Assembly: GCA_000434535.1 (NCBI GenBank)
Contig: FR878593.1
Span: forward strand, 1-43,563
Length of the DNA stretch: 43,563 nucleotides
Direction: 5' to 3'
Source of the DNA: Collinsella sp. CAG:166
Lineage (GTDB): Bacteria > Actinomycetota > Coriobacteriia > Coriobacteriales > Coriobacteriaceae
Translations under genes and position numbers: made by a program
Notes under the pieces: generated by a model
Databases searched by the model: none
What the model saw: the letters and a program-made list of their open reading frames with translations, nothing else
Told to the model about the DNA's origin: nothing
Shown: positions 42,360-43,563 of the stretch, piece by piece
Layout of the letters: every line of letters begins with the position of its first letter
Numbering within the stretch: position 1 is the stretch's first letter

Positions 42360-43187
42360 ATGGCCTTTGCAGAAAAGCTCATTGCCATCCGTCGCGCCCA
42401 TCACCTTACCCAGGAGCAGCTCGCCGCCAAGCTCTTCGTCACACGCCAAGCCGTCAGCCGTTGGGAACGCGGCGAGGTCACACCAGGCATCGACATGATG
42501 AAACTCATCGCCGCCGTAACCGGCGAGCCCCTGTCTCACCTGCTCGAAATGCCCGAGCACTATTGCCAGAGCTGCGGCATGATACTCACGCCCGACGACT
42601 GCGGTACCGATGCCACGGGCGCCGCGACCGATCATTACTGCAAGTGGTGCTACGACCACGGCCAGTACACCTACGAGACCACCATGGAGGCGATGATCGA
42701 GGACTGTGCCCCGCGGCTGGCACAAAACACCAGCATGTCGCTCGACGAAGCCGTCTCGCTCATGGGCGCCGTCCTGCCGCAATTGGAGCGCTGGCGCGCC
42801 GTGCAGGAAAACGAGGAGCACTACGGCGCCGAAGCGCGGGCGCGCTATGGCGATGAGGCTATCGATGCAGCAAACGAAACGTTACTGGACATGGACCCTC
42901 AGACATGGAACGACATGAAGGAACTTGAACGCGCTATTCTGGGCCAGCTCTCGATTGCCATGGGCGACGGCGATGCGGATGGAAGCGAGGCTCGCAAGCT
43001 TGTCGCGATGCATCGTCGCTGGATTGCTCTCAACTGGGGACGCGAACCCCAGAACGAAGCGTACCTGGGTCTCGCCCACGGTTATCTTGCCGACCAGCGC
43101 TTAGTTGACTACTACGACAAGCCCTGCGGCACCGGAGCCACGGCGTTTCTGGTCCAGGCGATCGAGTCGTCGTTGACGCGCGCATAG
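42360..43187 (+). CDS. XRE-zinc ribbon-TipAS fusion regulator
   Basis: A 275-residue regulator. Residues 1-60 are a Cro/C1-type helix-turn-helix (HHLTQEQLAAKLFVTRQAVSRWERGEV); 68-100 a Cys-rich zinc ribbon (CQSCGMILTPDDCG then CKWCYDHGQY); about 155-272 resembles the TipAS antibiotic-binding domain (MHRRWIALNWG, YLGLAHGYLADQRLVDYYD, GATAFLVQAIES). TipAS is usually joined to a MerR helix-turn-helix (TipA, SkgA, Mta); here it is joined to XRE with a zinc ribbon between. GAAAGGAG precedes ATG 42360. It may sense thiopeptide-like or other drugs; target genes are unknown. Confidence 0.85.
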   Translation: MAFAEKLIAIRRAHHLTQEQLAAKLFVTRQAVSRWERGEVTPGIDMMKLIAAVTGEPLSHLLEMPEHYCQSCGMILTPDDCGTDATGAATDHYCKWCYDHGQYTYETTMEAMIEDCAPRLAQNTSMSLDEAVSLMGAVLPQLERWRAVQENEEHYGAEARARYGDEAIDAANETLLDMDPQTWNDMKELERAILGQLSIAMGDGDADGSEARKLVAMHRRWIALNWGREPQNEAYLGLAHGYLADQRLVDYYDKPCGTGATAFLVQAIESSLTRA

Positions 43188-43238
43188 ACCGCGGCGGCTT
43201 TGGGTATTTCAATCAAAACCGCAACCGATTGGAGGCCT

Positions 43239-43484
43239 ATGGCTACTAATCATGAGCTCGCGCTGTACGTTATGACCGGCTGCCCGTATTGCATAAAGGT
43301 CAAGCGTTTCCTTGCCGATAACGGCGTGACCATTCCCGAGCGCAATATCTCGACCGATACCGAAGCCGAGCAGACACTCATCGCCGTCGGCGGAAAACGT
43401 CAGGTTCCCTGCCTGCTCATCGACGGCAAACCACTCTACGAATCGAGCGACATCATCGCATGGCTGCAGGAGAATCTGCTCTAG
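43239..43484 (+). CDS. Glutaredoxin-like protein
   Basis: An 81-residue thioredoxin-fold protein with glutaredoxin active site CPYC (Cys15-Cys18), KVKRFLADNGV helix, then RQVPCLLIDGKPLYESSDII with the cis-Pro (QVP) loop and GSH-like binding segment. GGAGG is 3-7 bases before ATG 43239. It reduces disulfides using glutathione or another thiol; Coriobacteria may use other thiols, so the reductant is unknown. The last 79 bases of the window hold no feature I can support. Confidence 0.9.
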   Translation: MATNHELALYVMTGCPYCIKVKRFLADNGVTIPERNISTDTEAEQTLIAVGGKRQVPCLLIDGKPLYESSDIIAWLQENLL

Positions 43485-43563
43485 TACGCACGCTCTGTCC
43501 GTCCAGGGCCCCAGCCCATACGACCCAAACATATACACCAGCATCCAAAGTCGACATTTTTCG

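Noticed and set aside
42228..42821. N-terminal extension of trmO to 42821
   Set aside because: Antisense to the XRE-TipAS gene; TrmO family proteins start near MEPIAHI.

Overview
The window is GC-rich, densely coded on both strands, and uses strong AAGGAGG-type ribosome binding sites with frequent ATGA stop/start overlaps. Gene content (thiamine salvage, many stand-alone RNA-modification enzymes, MATE and EamA exporters, SBP-linked hybrid kinases, DUF3784-type protein) and the style of its intergenic repeats suggest a gut Coriobacteriia actinobacterium close to Collinsella. That assignment is inference; no rRNA or marker gene is present to prove it.

Layout. 1-2161: TPP riboswitch with attenuator controlling thiM, a thiamine-binding MTH1187-family gene and thiE. 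2171-3040: patatin phospholipase (-). 3364-7737: two cyclic-di-GMP genes; the first (GGDEF-PAS-GGDEF-GGDEF-EAL) is split by a one-base frameshift, the second is an intact diguanylate cyclase. 7738-8677: AT-richer accessory patch with a DUF3784-like membrane protein and an IS30-like helix-turn-helix remnant. 8678-11565: flavodoxin-fold reductase, Cys-less ArsC-like protein, CobW GTPase, trmL. 11595-17316 (-): UvrA-like ATPase coupled to an AAA+ ATPase, then a TetM-like GTPase. 17571-20971: GNAT acetyltransferase, small zinc-motif protein, rsmJ, a 47-residue membrane protein, a four-helix membrane protein, rlmA. 21188-25339: MATE exporter, LysR regulator divergent from an EamA exporter, ung. 25390-28572 (-): SDR, YhhQ-type queuosine-precursor transporter with a candidate preQ1-like leader, prfC. 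28790-30770: GntR/YtrA regulator with an ABC transporter. 30861-33284 (-): ClC channel, LOG-family protein, potassium channel. 33549-40009: two SBP-linked hybrid histidine kinase systems convergent on a 23-bp hairpin, with a flavin-binding PNPOx-like gene between. 40154-43484: MalY/PatB aminotransferase, trmO, an XRE/zinc-ribbon/TipAS fusion regulator, glutaredoxin.

Most notable points: (1) two independent one-base frameshifts in A4 runs, both in signal-transduction genes (c-di-GMP enzyme and kinase-partner lipoprotein); (2) a hairpin repeat family with a TGTCCCTTT loop side that sits at gene 3' ends and in two cases supplies the terminal Met-stop of the gene; (3) a second intergenic repeat family built on ACTAGTCATTGGG; (4) an AAA+ ATPase/UvrA-like operon preceded by three 9-bp repeats at exactly 10-bp spacing; (5) a possible H-type pseudoknot leader before the queuosine-precursor transporter; (6) a one-component regulator joining XRE, zinc ribbon and TipAS drug-binding domains. 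All functions are read from sequence motifs without database searches.
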